Positions 54,404-63,852 of a stretch of 64,000 nucleotides of DNA are shown in pieces. The first letter of the stretch is position 1. Each line of letters opens with the position of its first letter. The translations under genes were made by a program, and so were the position numbers. The notes under the pieces are model-generated. The model saw only the letters and a list, made by a program, of their open reading frames with translations, ran no database searches and was not told the DNA's origin. The DNA lies in NCBI RefSeq assembly GCF_019145475.1, contig NZ_JAHTKI010000005.1:233157-297156 (forward strand), written 5' to 3'. The DNA comes from Pseudomonas botevensis. GTDB lineage: Bacteria > Pseudomonadota > Gammaproteobacteria > Pseudomonadales > Pseudomonadaceae.

Positions 54404-54429
54404 GCAACAGTTGCTGGAGCAACAGTTGC
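54404..54429. promoter_or_regulatory. Paired palindromes, likely enhancer site for SfnR
   Basis: GCAACAGTTGC at 54404-54414 recurs exactly at 54419-54429. Each is a perfect 5-bp dyad; centres are 15 bp apart. They lie about 120-145 bp upstream of the predicted msuE start point, the usual place for a sigma54 activator. Confidence 0.7.
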
Positions 54430-54627
54430 GAACGGCATGAGGATTTTATAAAGGCTGTCTGTTATTCCGTAAAAGATTGTTAATTGATATTGATAGATCG
54501 TTTTGAGATATGTGGCGCAAGTGTGCGCCAATCCTGATAGCCACTATTGAGAGCGTTGATTTCTGCCCGCGCGTGCCCCGGCGTAGCCTTTCTCCATCGA
54601 CCAACACCGCTCGCCAGGACGCTCCCC

Positions 54628-54897
54628 ATGAATCGTTTACTGACTGTTTCCCTGATGCTCGCCGTTTCCGTACTCGCCGGTTGTGCGAGTCATGTTTCCC
54701 CCGAACTGCGCCCTTACACGGCGGAAGAAACCCGCGAACTGGCCCTTGAGTCGCTGAATCGTCGGGGCTTGTCATTCGAGGAATACCACGCGAAAAAAGC
54801 CGAATTGCTCGGCCAGCCACAGAAGACGTTCGGTTTTGACAAGCAGGGTGAAATGAGCGCTGAACGTGCCGTACAGCTGCACGGTCGTCCGAGCTGA
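54628..54897 (+). CDS. Small putative lipoprotein, 89 aa
   Basis: A signal sequence with lipobox LAGC (Cys19) suggests an outer- or inner-membrane lipoprotein. The mature part (70 residues) is polar with SHVSPELRPYTAEETRELAL and LSFEEYHAKKAELLGQPQK, likely helical. No known family comes to mind. The ATG at 54628 is preceded by AGGA; frames starting further upstream are not needed. Confidence 0.72.
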   Translation: MNRLLTVSLMLAVSVLAGCASHVSPELRPYTAEETRELALESLNRRGLSFEEYHAKKAELLGQPQKTFGFDKQGEMSAERAVQLHGRPS

Positions 54898-54997
54898 CTG
54901 GCGACTGTACCGGTCGAAGTTTCTCCCAACTGTCCGTGGGTTTGCCTGGCGGTGTGCGATAGGGTCAACACCTGAATGACCTGACGGACCGCCACCC

Positions 54998-55612
54998 ATG
55001 CACCTCTCGCTCGATCTGCTGTTGGGCTTTGCCCTGTTTGCCCTTGTCACCTCGATTACGCCGGGCCCCAACAACACTATGTTGCTGGCATCGGGGGTGA
55101 ACTTCGGCTTTAACCGCACCATCCCCCATATGCTCGGCATTACCTGCGGCTTCTTCGTGCTGGTGGTGGCGGTGGGTTTCGGTCTCGGCGCGGTGTTCCA
55201 GACTTACCCGATTCTCTACACGGTGCTGCGCTACGTCGGCGCGGCGTATCTGTTGTATCTGGCGTGGAAAATCGCCCACTCGGGACCGGTCAGCGACAGT
55301 CAGCAAAGCGAGGCCAGACCGATCAGCTATCTGGGCGCGGCGGCGTTCCAGTGGGTCAATCCCAAGGCGTGGATCATGGCCATCGGCGCCATCAGTACCT
55401 ACACGCCGATGCAGGGGTATTTCACCAACGTGGTGGTGATCGCGGCGGTGTTCGCCCTCATCAATCTGCCGAGCGTCGGCGTCTGGGCGGCGTGCGGCAC
55501 GCTGTTGCGCAATGTGCTCAAAGAGCGGCGCTGGCTGCGGGTGTTCAACTGGGGGATGGCGGCGCTGCTGGTGATTTCGCTGTATCCGTTGCTGCTAGAA
55601 AGCTTTAGCTGA
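54998..55612 (+). CDS. LysE/RhtB-family amino-acid exporter
   Basis: 204-residue inner-membrane protein with about six helices and the family motif TPGPNNTMLLASGVNFG near residue 23. Exports an amino acid such as lysine, threonine or homoserine; the specific substrate is unknown. It is a single-gene unit 100 bp downstream of the lipoprotein gene, in the same direction. Confidence 0.85.
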   Translation: MHLSLDLLLGFALFALVTSITPGPNNTMLLASGVNFGFNRTIPHMLGITCGFFVLVVAVGFGLGAVFQTYPILYTVLRYVGAAYLLYLAWKIAHSGPVSDSQQSEARPISYLGAAAFQWVNPKAWIMAIGAISTYTPMQGYFTNVVVIAAVFALINLPSVGVWAACGTLLRNVLKERRWLRVFNWGMAALLVISLYPLLLESFS

Positions 55613-55820
55613 CGCATCGCTTCAACCGCCGGGCCGATGCCTGTTAAAGTCGCGTTCAGGAGCGTTCCTACGCACTTTTAAATGAAGCCCTACTTCTTTA
55701 ACGGCATCCGATCAGGTATTGATGACGCTCTCCGAACCCCGGCGCGGCCCACAAGGCTGCGCTGTGTCGTTTGCAGACACGAGCCTCCTGATCCCGGAAC
55801 ACGCTCTGCGAGTCTTTTTT

Positions 55821-56987
55821 ATGAACAAACGTCCGCTGTATTTCGATTACGCCGCCACCACACCCGTCGACGAGCGGGTCATCCAGGTGATGGTCGAGTG
55901 TCTGGGGTTCGATGGTAATTTCGGCAACCCCGCTTCTAGCGCCCATGCGTTCGGCCAGCAGGCCCGGCAAACGGTCGAGCAGGCCCGCCGGCAAGTCGCC
56001 GAACTGGTCGGCGCACAGCCCGGGCAGATCGTCTGGACCTCCGGCGCCACCGAATCCAACAACCTCGCGCTCAAGGGCGTGGCCCAGGCGCGCGGCGTGT
56101 CCGGCGGCCACATCATCACCAGCCAGATCGAACACAAAGCCATCCTCGATACCGCCCGGCAATTGCAGGATGCAGGCACCGCCGTGACCTATCTGGTGCC
56201 GGACGCCGACGGGCTGATCACCGCGCAGGCGGTCAGCGAGGCGATGCGCGATGACACCTTCCTGGTGTCGCTGATGCTGGTCAACAACGAGCTCGGCACG
56301 GTCAACGACATCCCGGCCATCGGCGAAGTGGTGCGCAGCCGTGGCGCGCTGTTCCACGTCGATGCGGCGCAGGGCGCCGGCAAGGTCGCGATCGACCTGG
56401 CGCAATGGCCGGTGGACCTGATGTCGTTCTCGGCGCACAAACTCTACGGTCCCAAAGGCATCGGCGCACTGTATGTCGGCCCGCGCGCGCAGCAGCGTTT
56501 GCAGGCGCAGATTCACGGTGGCGGTCACGAGGGCGGCTTGCGTTCCGGCACGCTGGCGACCCATCAGATCGCGGCCATGGGCGCGGCGTTTGCCCTGGCG
56601 GCAGCGGTGTTCGACGAGGAAAAAAACAGCATCGTCGAGTTGCGTTCGCGGTTGCTGGAACAACTGCTGAGCTTGCCTGGCGTGCACCTCAATGGCAGCG
56701 CCGATCAGCGCATCCCGCACACCTTGAGCCTGACCTTCAGCGAAGGTGAATTCAATCCGGCGGCGCTGAGCCATTCCATCGCGTTTTCCGCGACATCGGC
56801 CTGCAATTCCGCGAGCAATACGCCGTCCCATGTCCTGCTGGCACTGGGGCATGACGCACGCCTGGCGGGTCGTACCATCCGCCTGAGCCTCGGTCGTTTC
56901 ACCAGCGCCGAGGACATCGAACAGGCTGTGCAATTGATCAAGACCGCCTGCGCCAGCGCTCCGGCATTCTGGGCGACAGGCTTATAA
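55821..56987 (+). CDS. Cysteine desulfurase-family aminotransferase (NifS/IscS-like)
   Basis: 388-residue PLP enzyme of aminotransferase class V. Typical features: YFDYAATTPVDERV at the N-terminus, SGATESNNLALKGV, HVDAAQGAGKVAID, the PLP lysine in SFSAHKLYGPKGIGALY (near 208), and the persulfide loop FSATSACNSASNTPSHVL (Cys near 327). It would release sulfur from cysteine for Fe-S clusters or tRNA, but it is not in an isc or suf operon, so a dedicated acceptor is unclear. The ribosome site is weak (GCGAG), and a frame opening at 55719 is rejected as it does not match the family. Confidence 0.85.
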   Translation: MNKRPLYFDYAATTPVDERVIQVMVECLGFDGNFGNPASSAHAFGQQARQTVEQARRQVAELVGAQPGQIVWTSGATESNNLALKGVAQARGVSGGHIITSQIEHKAILDTARQLQDAGTAVTYLVPDADGLITAQAVSEAMRDDTFLVSLMLVNNELGTVNDIPAIGEVVRSRGALFHVDAAQGAGKVAIDLAQWPVDLMSFSAHKLYGPKGIGALYVGPRAQQRLQAQIHGGGHEGGLRSGTLATHQIAAMGAAFALAAAVFDEEKNSIVELRSRLLEQLLSLPGVHLNGSADQRIPHTLSLTFSEGEFNPAALSHSIAFSATSACNSASNTPSHVLLALGHDARLAGRTIRLSLGRFTSAEDIEQAVQLIKTACASAPAFWATGL

Positions 56988-57046
56988 ACAGCGCCGAACG
57001 TGATCGGCACCGAACAATAACGATGAAGTGGTTAGCAGGAGACATC

Positions 57047-58855
57047 ATGAGTACCCAGACTTTGACCGAAGGATCGGTTCCCCAGCGCCTGGCGCAGACC
57101 CGTGAACTGATGCGCCGCGAAGGCATTCATGCGTTGTTGGTGCCGTCCGCCGACCCGCACCTGTCGGAATACCTGCCGGGTTACTGGCAGGGACGGCAAT
57201 GGCTGTCGGGTTTCCACGGCTCGGTCGGTACTTTGATTGTCACGACCGATTTCGCCGGGGTCTGGGCCGACAGCCGTTACTGGGAGCAGGCGACCAAGGA
57301 ACTCAAGGGCAGCGGCATCGAACTGGTGAAGCTGCAGCCGGGGCAACCGAGCCCGCTGGACTGGCTGGCCGAGCAGACCCCTGAAGGGGGCGTGGTGGCC
57401 GTTGATGGCGCTGTGATGGCCGTGGCTTCGGCGCGAACGTTGGGCAGCAAGCTCGAAGCGCGTGGCGCTCGCCTGCGTACCGACATCGACCTGCTGAATG
57501 AAGTCTGGAGCGATCGCCCGGCCCTGCCGAATGCGCCGATCTATCAACACCTGCCGCCCCAGGCCACCGTCAGCCGTGGCGAGAAACTCGCCAAGCTGCG
57601 GGAAACCCTGCAAGAGCGCGGCGCGGACTGGCATTTCATCGCCACCCTCGACGACATCGCCTGGCTGTTCAACCTGCGCGGCGGCGACGTGTCGTTCAAC
57701 CCGGTGTTCGTTTCCTTCGCCCTGATCAACCAGCAACAGGCCACGCTGTTTGTCGCTTTGAGCAAGGTTGATGCGCAACTGCGCGCAGTGCTGGAACAGG
57801 ACGGCGTGACCCTGCGTGATTACAGCGAAGTGGCCGAGGCCCTGCGCGCGGTGCCGGCGGGCACGAGCTTGCTGGTGGATCCGGCGCGGGTTACCAGCGG
57901 CCTGCTGGATAACCTCGACGGTGACGTGAAACTGGTCGAGGGGCTGAACCCGACGACGCTGGCCAAATCGCAAAAGAGCCTGGCCGACGCCGAGCACATC
58001 CGTCAGGCGATGGAGCAGGACGGCGCGGCGCTTTGCGAGTTCTTCGCCTGGCTGGAGTCGGCCTGGGGTCATGAGCGCATCACCGAACTGACCATCGACG
58101 AGAAACTCACCGCTGCCCGGGAGCGTCGTCCGGATTATGTGTCGTTGAGTTTCAACACCATCGCCGCGTTCAACGCCAACGGCGCGATGCCGCACTATCA
58201 CGCTACCGAGGAAGAGCATGCGGTCATCGAGGGTGATGGTCTGCTGCTGATCGACTCGGGCGGCCAGTACCTGGGCGGCACCACTGACATCACCCGGATG
58301 GTGCCGGTCGGCACGCCGACGGCGGAACAGAAACGTGATTGCACCCGCGTATTGAAAGGCGTGATCGCGCTGTCGCGGGCGCAGTTTCCGAAAGGCATTC
58401 TGTCGCCGCTGCTCGACGCCATCGCCCGTGCGCCGATCTGGGCCGAGAGCGTGGACTACGGCCATGGCACCGGCCACGGCGTCGGCTACTTCCTTAACGT
58501 TCACGAAGGTCCGCAAGTGATCGCCTATCAGGCGGCACCTGCACCGCAAACCGCGATGCAACCGGGCATGATCACGTCCATCGAGCCGGGCACCTATCGT
58601 CCGGGTCGCTGGGGTGTGCGCATCGAAAACCTGGCCATGAACCGCGAGGCCGGCAGCAGCGAGTTTGGTGAGTTCCTCAAGTTCGAAACCCTGACCCTGT
58701 GCCCGATCGACACTCGCTGCCTGGAAGCGTCGCTGCTGACCCAGGAAGAGAAAGTGTGGTTCAACGGCTATCACGCCGAAGTGCGCGAACGCCTGAGCCC
58801 GTTGCTCGACGGCGCAGCGCTGGAGTGGCTGATCACCCGCACGGCCGCTATCTGA
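57047..58855 (+). CDS. pepP: Xaa-Pro aminopeptidase (M24B family)
   Basis: 602-residue metallopeptidase that removes an N-terminal residue before proline. The N-terminal creatinase-like domains (1-300) precede the pita-bread catalytic domain; metal ligands are visible in LLLIDSGGQYLGGTTDITR (the two aspartates), GHGTGHGVGYFLNVHEGP (His), SIEPGTYRPG (Glu) and RIENLAM (Glu). AGGAG 6 nt upstream. Length of about 600 places it in the long, eukaryote-like X-prolyl aminopeptidase 1 type rather than the 440-residue E. coli PepP. Its end overlaps the LysR gene by 8 nt. Confidence 0.88.
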   Translation: MSTQTLTEGSVPQRLAQTRELMRREGIHALLVPSADPHLSEYLPGYWQGRQWLSGFHGSVGTLIVTTDFAGVWADSRYWEQATKELKGSGIELVKLQPGQPSPLDWLAEQTPEGGVVAVDGAVMAVASARTLGSKLEARGARLRTDIDLLNEVWSDRPALPNAPIYQHLPPQATVSRGEKLAKLRETLQERGADWHFIATLDDIAWLFNLRGGDVSFNPVFVSFALINQQQATLFVALSKVDAQLRAVLEQDGVTLRDYSEVAEALRAVPAGTSLLVDPARVTSGLLDNLDGDVKLVEGLNPTTLAKSQKSLADAEHIRQAMEQDGAALCEFFAWLESAWGHERITELTIDEKLTAARERRPDYVSLSFNTIAAFNANGAMPHYHATEEEHAVIEGDGLLLIDSGGQYLGGTTDITRMVPVGTPTAEQKRDCTRVLKGVIALSRAQFPKGILSPLLDAIARAPIWAESVDYGHGTGHGVGYFLNVHEGPQVIAYQAAPAPQTAMQPGMITSIEPGTYRPGRWGVRIENLAMNREAGSSEFGEFLKFETLTLCPIDTRCLEASLLTQEEKVWFNGYHAEVRERLSPLLDGAALEWLITRTAAI

Positions 58856-59768
58856 TCGGCGACAACTCGGGCGCTGCGTTCAGCGCCTGAGTCATGTAGT
58901 CGACAAACGCGTTGACCCTGGCGGACTGACGACGGTTCGCCGGGGAAACCGCGTGTATCGGCAGCGATTGCGTCTGGTAATCCTGCAATAGCGCGATCAC
59001 GCGTCCCGCCTTTATGTCCTCGCTGAACAGCCACACCGGCGACAGCGCGATACCCAATCCCCCCAGCACCATTTCGCGGATCGCCTCGGAATTGTTGCTT
59101 TGTGCGTTGCCCTGGATGCGCACTTCCTCGACCTGTCCGTCACGTTCGTACGTCCACAGGTTCTGGGTGTTCAACAGATTGAATTGCAGGCAGTTATGGC
59201 GACGCAGATCCTGTGGCTGTTGCGGCTGGCCGTGAGTCTTCAGGTAGGCCGGTGCGGCGACCGTGATCCGATGGGTGACGCCAATGTGCCGGGCAATCAG
59301 GCCGCTGTCATTCAACTCGCCGATACGCAGGCTGACGTCCAGGCCTTCGCTCACCAACTCCTGATTCTGGTCGCTCAATTGCAGATCGATCTGCACTTGC
59401 GGATAGCGCGCCAGAAATCCCGGCAGTCTTGGCGCGATCTGCATGCGTCCGAAACTGACTGAGGAACCAATGCGCAGGGAACCGGCGACGGTCTCCCGGC
59501 CGGATTGGAAACTCAGCTCGGCGGCATCCACGGCCGCGAGGATATTTCGGCATTCGTTGTAGTACCGCTGACCTTCGTCGGTCAGCGACAGCTTGCGCGT
59601 ACTGCGGGCAATCAGCTTGCCGCCCAATCTGGCTTCGAGCGCACGCAGCACTTTGCTGATGGTCGGCTGGGTGGTTTGCAGCTCCCGGGCCACCGCCGAA
59701 AAACTGCCACGCTCGACCACCCGGACGAAGATTGTCATTGCGTTGAGTGTGTCCACGAAGCGCCTCAT
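58848..59768 (-). CDS. LysR-family transcriptional regulator
   Basis: 306-residue LysR regulator with the HTH in FVRVVERGSFSAVARELQTT (residues 14-33) and a PBP2-like effector domain (about 95-295). It is divergent from the quinone oxidoreductase gene across 100 bp, so it probably controls that gene. Effector unknown. Convergent with pepP by an 8-nt overlap at the stop codons. Confidence 0.85.
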   Translation of the reverse strand: MRRFVDTLNAMTIFVRVVERGSFSAVARELQTTQPTISKVLRALEARLGGKLIARSTRKLSLTDEGQRYYNECRNILAAVDAAELSFQSGRETVAGSLRIGSSVSFGRMQIAPRLPGFLARYPQVQIDLQLSDQNQELVSEGLDVSLRIGELNDSGLIARHIGVTHRITVAAPAYLKTHGQPQQPQDLRRHNCLQFNLLNTQNLWTYERDGQVEEVRIQGNAQSNNSEAIREMVLGGLGIALSPVWLFSEDIKAGRVIALLQDYQTQSLPIHAVSPANRRQSARVNAFVDYMTQALNAAPELSPIR

Positions 59769-59868
59769 TCATTCCAGATAAGCATGAGGACTATAGCTAT
59801 TCGGCGTCTTATCGGCATGGTTCGACTGCAGGAAGATGGCTTCACTCTCTCTGACAGGATTTGCCGAA

Positions 59869-60867
59869 ATGACTGACTCACTGAACATGCTTGCGCTGAT
59901 GGTCGACACACCCGACGGCCCATTACGCTTGGTTTCTCTTCAACGTCCTGTTCCAGGGCCGGGTCAGGTACTGGTGCGGATCAAGGCCAGTGGCGTGAAT
60001 CCGTTGGATATCAAGATCCGCGCGGGGCAGGCCGCCCATGCCCGGCAACCGTTGCCGGCGGTGCTGGGGCTGGATCTGGCGGGTGTGGTCGAGGTGTTGG
60101 GTGAAGGTGTGGAGGGCTGGAGGGCAGGCGATGAGGTGTACGCATTGGCGACCGGAATCGCCGGCAAGCAAGGCTCACTGGCCGAATATGCAGTGGTCGA
60201 TGCGCGGTTGCTGGCGCGTAAGCCTGCCAATCTCGACATGCGAGCGGCGGCGAGCCTGCCACTGGTGCTGATTACCGCATGGGAGGGATTGGTGGATCGG
60301 GCTCGCGTCGGTGCCGGGCAAAAGGTCCTGATTCAAGGTGGTGCGGGTGGGGTTGGACAGGTGGCGGTGCAACTGGCCCAGGCATTCGGTGCGCAGGTGT
60401 TTGCGACAGGCTCTGCCGGGCAGCGCTCGATCATCGAGGCGGGCGGCGCAACGTTCATTGATTATCGGGAGACGCCAGTTGAGGACTATGTCGACAGGTT
60501 CACGGCGGGGGAGGGATTCGACATCGTTTATGACACGGTCGGGGGCGAGACGCTGGACGCTTCGTTTAAAGCCGCGCGGCTGTACGGCGGGCATGTGATC
60601 AGTTGTCTGGGGTGGGGACAACACAGCCTGGCGCCGTTGTCGTTTCGGGCGGCGACCTATTCGGGGGTGTTTACGTTGTTGCCATTGTTGACCGGCAAGG
60701 GCTGCGAGCAGCACGGCGAGATTTTGCGTCAGGCGGCGGCCCTGATCGAAGCCGGACGCTTGCGACCGCTGCTTGACCCGCGTCGGTTCACGCTGGAAAC
60801 CGCCGGGCAGGCCCATGAGCTGCTCAAGAGCAAGGCAGCTCAGGGCCGGGTGGTTGTCGAGATCTAA
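59869..60867 (+). CDS. Zinc-type alcohol dehydrogenase/quinone oxidoreductase
   Basis: 332-residue MDR-family reductase: GroES-like domain (1-125) with GVNPLDIKIRAGQ and LDLAGVVEVLGEGVEGWRAGDEVYA, and a Rossmann domain with QGGAGGVGQVAVQLAQAFG (near 155). No catalytic or structural zinc cysteines are seen, so it is likely a zinc-free NADPH:quinone or enone reductase. The ATG at 59869 has AGGA 9 nt upstream; an alternative at 59836 is possible. Divergent LysR regulator suggests induction by its substrate. Confidence 0.84.
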   Translation: MTDSLNMLALMVDTPDGPLRLVSLQRPVPGPGQVLVRIKASGVNPLDIKIRAGQAAHARQPLPAVLGLDLAGVVEVLGEGVEGWRAGDEVYALATGIAGKQGSLAEYAVVDARLLARKPANLDMRAAASLPLVLITAWEGLVDRARVGAGQKVLIQGGAGGVGQVAVQLAQAFGAQVFATGSAGQRSIIEAGGATFIDYRETPVEDYVDRFTAGEGFDIVYDTVGGETLDASFKAARLYGGHVISCLGWGQHSLAPLSFRAATYSGVFTLLPLLTGKGCEQHGEILRQAAALIEAGRLRPLLDPRRFTLETAGQAHELLKSKAAQGRVVVEI

Positions 60868-61454
60868 CGCAGAGCCTCTTCAACGAAGTCGAGTCGATCC
60901 TGACCGAAGAACAACTGGTTATCGATGAACATGCTCGGAGCACCGAAAACGCCGCGTTTAACGGCGGTTTCGGTATTTTCCTTGAGCGCGGTCTTGACGG
61001 TTTCATCGTTGCTCAGGGCAAGCACTTCATCGGGATTGAAGCCGTGCTCGCTCAGCACCGTCGCCACTGTCGCCGGTTCGTCCAGGCTGCGACCGTCGAC
61101 CCACAGCGCATCGAACAGGCAGTCGGTGAACGCCAGGAAACGATCCGGGTGGTGTAACTGCATGCCGGTGATGGCGCGCATCAATATCAGGGTGTTGATC
61201 GGAAAATGCGGGTTGAACTTCAGTGGGACGCCATAGCGTTTCGCGTAGCGGTCGAGATCCTGAAACATGTAGCGTCCCTTGGCCGGAATCATCGCCGGTG
61301 AGGCGTTGCCGGTAGCTTTGAACACCCCACCGAGCAGCATCGGCATGTAGATCAGCCGGGCGCCGGTGTCGGCGCAGATTTTTGGCAGTTGGGTGTAGGC
61401 CAGATAAGAGGCCGGGCTGCCGACGTCGAAGTAGAACTCCACGGTTTTGCTCAT
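60864..61454 (-). CDS. 2-hydroxychromene-2-carboxylate isomerase family (DsbA-fold) protein
   Basis: 196-residue kappa-class GST/HCCA isomerase-like protein. The active-site serine is in FDVGSPASYLAY (near residue 14) instead of a cysteine, and the glutathione-binding VFGAPSMFIDNQLFFGQDR motif is near the end. Related enzymes use glutathione to isomerise naphthalene breakdown products, but no naphthalene genes are nearby, so the substrate is open. It overlaps the oxidoreductase gene by 4 nt convergently, and lies 35 bp after the SDR gene, with which it probably shares a transcript. Confidence 0.82.
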   Translation of the reverse strand: MSKTVEFYFDVGSPASYLAYTQLPKICADTGARLIYMPMLLGGVFKATGNASPAMIPAKGRYMFQDLDRYAKRYGVPLKFNPHFPINTLILMRAITGMQLHHPDRFLAFTDCLFDALWVDGRSLDEPATVATVLSEHGFNPDEVLALSNDETVKTALKENTETAVKRGVFGAPSMFIDNQLFFGQDRLDFVEEALR

Positions 61455-61489
61455 GTATGCAGCACTCTGTTCTTGTTATTCGGGGGACA

Positions 61490-62218
61490 TTACCAGCGTT
61501 CGTTCCATGGGCGCAGATCCAGCTCGAAGGTCCAGGCGTCCCGTGGCTGGCTGTGCAGATACCAGTAGTTTTCGGCGATGTGCTTCGGGTCGAGGATGCC
61601 ATCCTGATCCTTGGTTGCATACTTGTCGGGGAAGTTGTCGCGGATGAAGTCGGTATCGATGGCACCGTCAACCACGATGTGCGCGACATGGATGTTCATC
61701 GGGCCAAGCTCTCTGGCCATGCTTTGCGCCAGCGCGCGGATACCGTGCTTGGCGCCGGCAAAAGCGGCGAAACCGGCAGCGCCGCGCAGTCCGGCGGTGG
61801 CTCCGGTGAACAGGATGGTGCCGCGCTTGCGGGTGACCATGCGCTTGGCGACTTCCCGTGCATTGAGAAAACCGGAGAAGCAGGCCATTTCCCAGATCTT
61901 GAAATACTTGCGTGCAGTTTCTTCGAGGATGCTGCAAGGCACGTTGGCGCCGATGTTGAAGACGAACGCTTCAATTGGCCCGAGACGGGTTTCGATGTCT
62001 TCGATCAGGGCCACCACGTCTTCTTCCTTGCGGGCATCGCAAGCGAATCCGTGGGCTTGCCCGCCGTCGGCCTGAATCGAATCGACCAGCGGCTGCAATT
62101 TATCGCCACTGCGCCGCGTGACGCAGGTGATGAATTCCTCCCTGGCAAAGCGCCGGGCGATGGCGCCACCCGTAGCATCGCCAGCACCAACAACCAATAC
62201 GACCTTCTTGTTATTCAT
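61490..62218 (-). CDS. SDR-family protein lacking the catalytic tyrosine
   Basis: 242-residue short-chain dehydrogenase fold. The nucleotide-binding motif is GAGDATGG (near 11). Where YxxxK is expected the sequence reads FAGAK (in AGFAAFAGAKHG, near residue 152), so tyrosine is phenylalanine, and the preceding serine position reads TGATAG. Dehydrogenase activity by the normal mechanism is therefore doubtful. The end, RDAWTFELDLRPWNERW, is typical of a small SDR subgroup found with such changes. First gene of a two-gene unit with the HCCA isomerase-like gene. Confidence 0.8.
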   Translation of the reverse strand: MNNKKVVLVVGAGDATGGAIARRFAREEFITCVTRRSGDKLQPLVDSIQADGGQAHGFACDARKEEDVVALIEDIETRLGPIEAFVFNIGANVPCSILEETARKYFKIWEMACFSGFLNAREVAKRMVTRKRGTILFTGATAGLRGAAGFAAFAGAKHGIRALAQSMARELGPMNIHVAHIVVDGAIDTDFIRDNFPDKYATKDQDGILDPKHIAENYWYLHSQPRDAWTFELDLRPWNERW

Positions 62219-62514
62219 GGGTAATCCCTTTGGTGAATGATCGTTAAGTGAACGAACGTTATGTCAGGATTTCACCAGCGTCAAGGCAATGGATTGGAGT
62301 GGCGGGAATGTGATCGATTGAAGCCCTGTCTTGAAGCAGCCGGAGTCCGCCTGTGAAGGGAGACGGGATTGTCGGAGGCGTTGGCAGAAGACGTTATGGA
62401 TTTTCCGCGTTCGGAAAAGTTGGGCGAGGACATTCAAGAGCGACAGCCTTGCCTGGGCAATTCTGTCGCAATATATCGAGCGTCAGCGAGGGCGCGAGTG
62501 GTTGCGGTGCCGGG

Positions 62515-62796
62515 CTACTTGCAGATGACGATCATGCTGCGACTGGTGTAACCGGCGGGGTTCAGACCGAACGGATAATCGCCAGGTTCTTCCACGGCAT
62601 CGCCTGATTTGGCAATGACCTTATAGCCTTTTGGGGCGCAGGAATTGGCGGCGCTGGTGTAGCACTTGTCCCAGGAGGATGAGAGCCCCGAGCAGTTGAT
62701 GTGCAGCCCTTTCTTGCCATGCTTCACTTGGGTTTTCGACGTCGCCGCACACCCTGTGACTGCCAGTATGGCGATCAATACCAAAATTCGTTTCAT
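62515..62796 (-). CDS. Small putative lipoprotein, 93 aa
   Basis: Signal sequence with lipobox VTGC (Cys16). The mature 78 residues contain four cysteines, including INCSGLSSSWDKCYTSA and ANSCAPKGYKVIAKSG, which could form two disulfides, and end in MIVICK. AAGGA lies 6 nt upstream of the ATG. No family recognised. Single-gene unit; the 296 bp between its 3' end and the SDR gene show nothing I can name. Confidence 0.72.
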   Translation of the reverse strand: MKRILVLIAILAVTGCAATSKTQVKHGKKGLHINCSGLSSSWDKCYTSAANSCAPKGYKVIAKSGDAVEEPGDYPFGLNPAGYTSRSMIVICK

Positions 62797-62964
62797 TACA
62801 GTCCTTATGGCGGCCTCGAGTCTGACGCTCGGGTCTGCCTGTATTCGCTCGCGCTTTGGCGTACTGACTATCCCTATCCGAAAAAATCCATGCCTGGCAC
62901 TGGGTTACGAGGCTAAACATGGCCTAAATGAACGCCAATTGCCAGACCTTCGTCAAATCCCTTC

Positions 62965-63852
62965 TCAATCCGCCGCAATGGCGGGCTTCGCAGCCCCACT
63001 CATGGTCAGGGTGGCACCAACCGAGGCAAGGATAATGCACAGGATCGCCATCCATTGTGACAAGGAAAGGTATTCCTGCAGGAACAACAAACCTGACAGT
63101 GCGCCGATTGCCGGCTCGATACTCATCAACGTGCCGAAGGTGCGGGTTGGCATGCGAGTGAGAGCGACCATTTCCAGGGTGTAGGGCAGGGCGGTGGAAA
63201 GAATGGCGACGCCAATGGCGACCGGAATCAACGCGGGGGTCAGCAGCGCTGCGCCGGCATGGAAGATACCTATGGGCGCAACGAAGAGCGCCGCGATCAT
63301 GACGCCCAGCGCCGCTGTCGTTACGCCGTTGTCGGCACCGGCCTTCTGGCCGAACAGAATATAAAGTGCCCAGCAAACTCCAGCGCCCAGTGCATAGCTG
63401 GCACCTGTGAGGTCGAGGCCGGCAGTCGTTGCTCCTGTCGGTATCAATAACAGAAGACCGACGGCAGCCAGTGCAATCCAGAGAAAGTCGATGGCACGGC
63501 GGGAAGAATAAATGGCAACGGCGAGGGGACCGGTGAACTCCAGCGCGACGGCAATCCCGAGCGGGATAGTTTGCAGTGACATATAGAAGAGGAAGTTCAT
63601 GCCCCCCAGCGCCATTCCGTAGACGATCACTGTACGTAATGACCTGGCCGTCAGCTTGGCTCGCCACGGGCGCAGCAATATCAGCATGATCACACTGGCA
63701 AATACCAGGCGCAGTGTTGTTGTCCCTTGGGCGCCGACCACGGGGAACATGCTTTTGGCCAGGGACGCTCCAGACTGAATGGATGCCATGGCTATTAATA
63801 GCAGGCCAACCGGAAACAGGATTGAGGCAAGGCTGCGGGGTTGGTCATTCAT
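62965..63852 (-). CDS. EamA/RhtA-family exporter
   Basis: 295-residue DMT-superfamily transporter with ten predicted membrane helices in two EamA repeats. It closely resembles RhtA (threonine/homoserine exporter): SGASLAKSMFPVVGAQGTTTLRL, EFTGPLAVAIYSSRR, LGAGVCWALYILFGQKAG and MPTRTFGTLMSIEPAIGALSG. Substrate inferred as threonine, homoserine or another amino acid. The last 148 bases of the window upstream of it hold no recognisable gene. Confidence 0.85.
   Translation of the reverse strand: MNDQPRSLASILFPVGLLLIAMASIQSGASLAKSMFPVVGAQGTTTLRLVFASVIMLILLRPWRAKLTARSLRTVIVYGMALGGMNFLFYMSLQTIPLGIAVALEFTGPLAVAIYSSRRAIDFLWIALAAVGLLLLIPTGATTAGLDLTGASYALGAGVCWALYILFGQKAGADNGVTTAALGVMIAALFVAPIGIFHAGAALLTPALIPVAIGVAILSTALPYTLEMVALTRMPTRTFGTLMSIEPAIGALSGLLFLQEYLSLSQWMAILCIILASVGATLTMSGAAKPAIAAD

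Larger units (their letters stand above)
54239..54627. other. Region between msuE and the small lipoprotein gene
   Basis: These 389 bases contain no gene I can support. They hold the sigma54-type promoter and paired palindromes of msuE (listed separately) and, presumably, the promoter of the lipoprotein gene, for which I see no clear consensus. Confidence 0.55.

Noticed and set aside
62219..62514. Small frames between the SDR and lipoprotein genes
   Set aside because: Several overlapping short frames without ribosome sites or family features; treated as non-coding.
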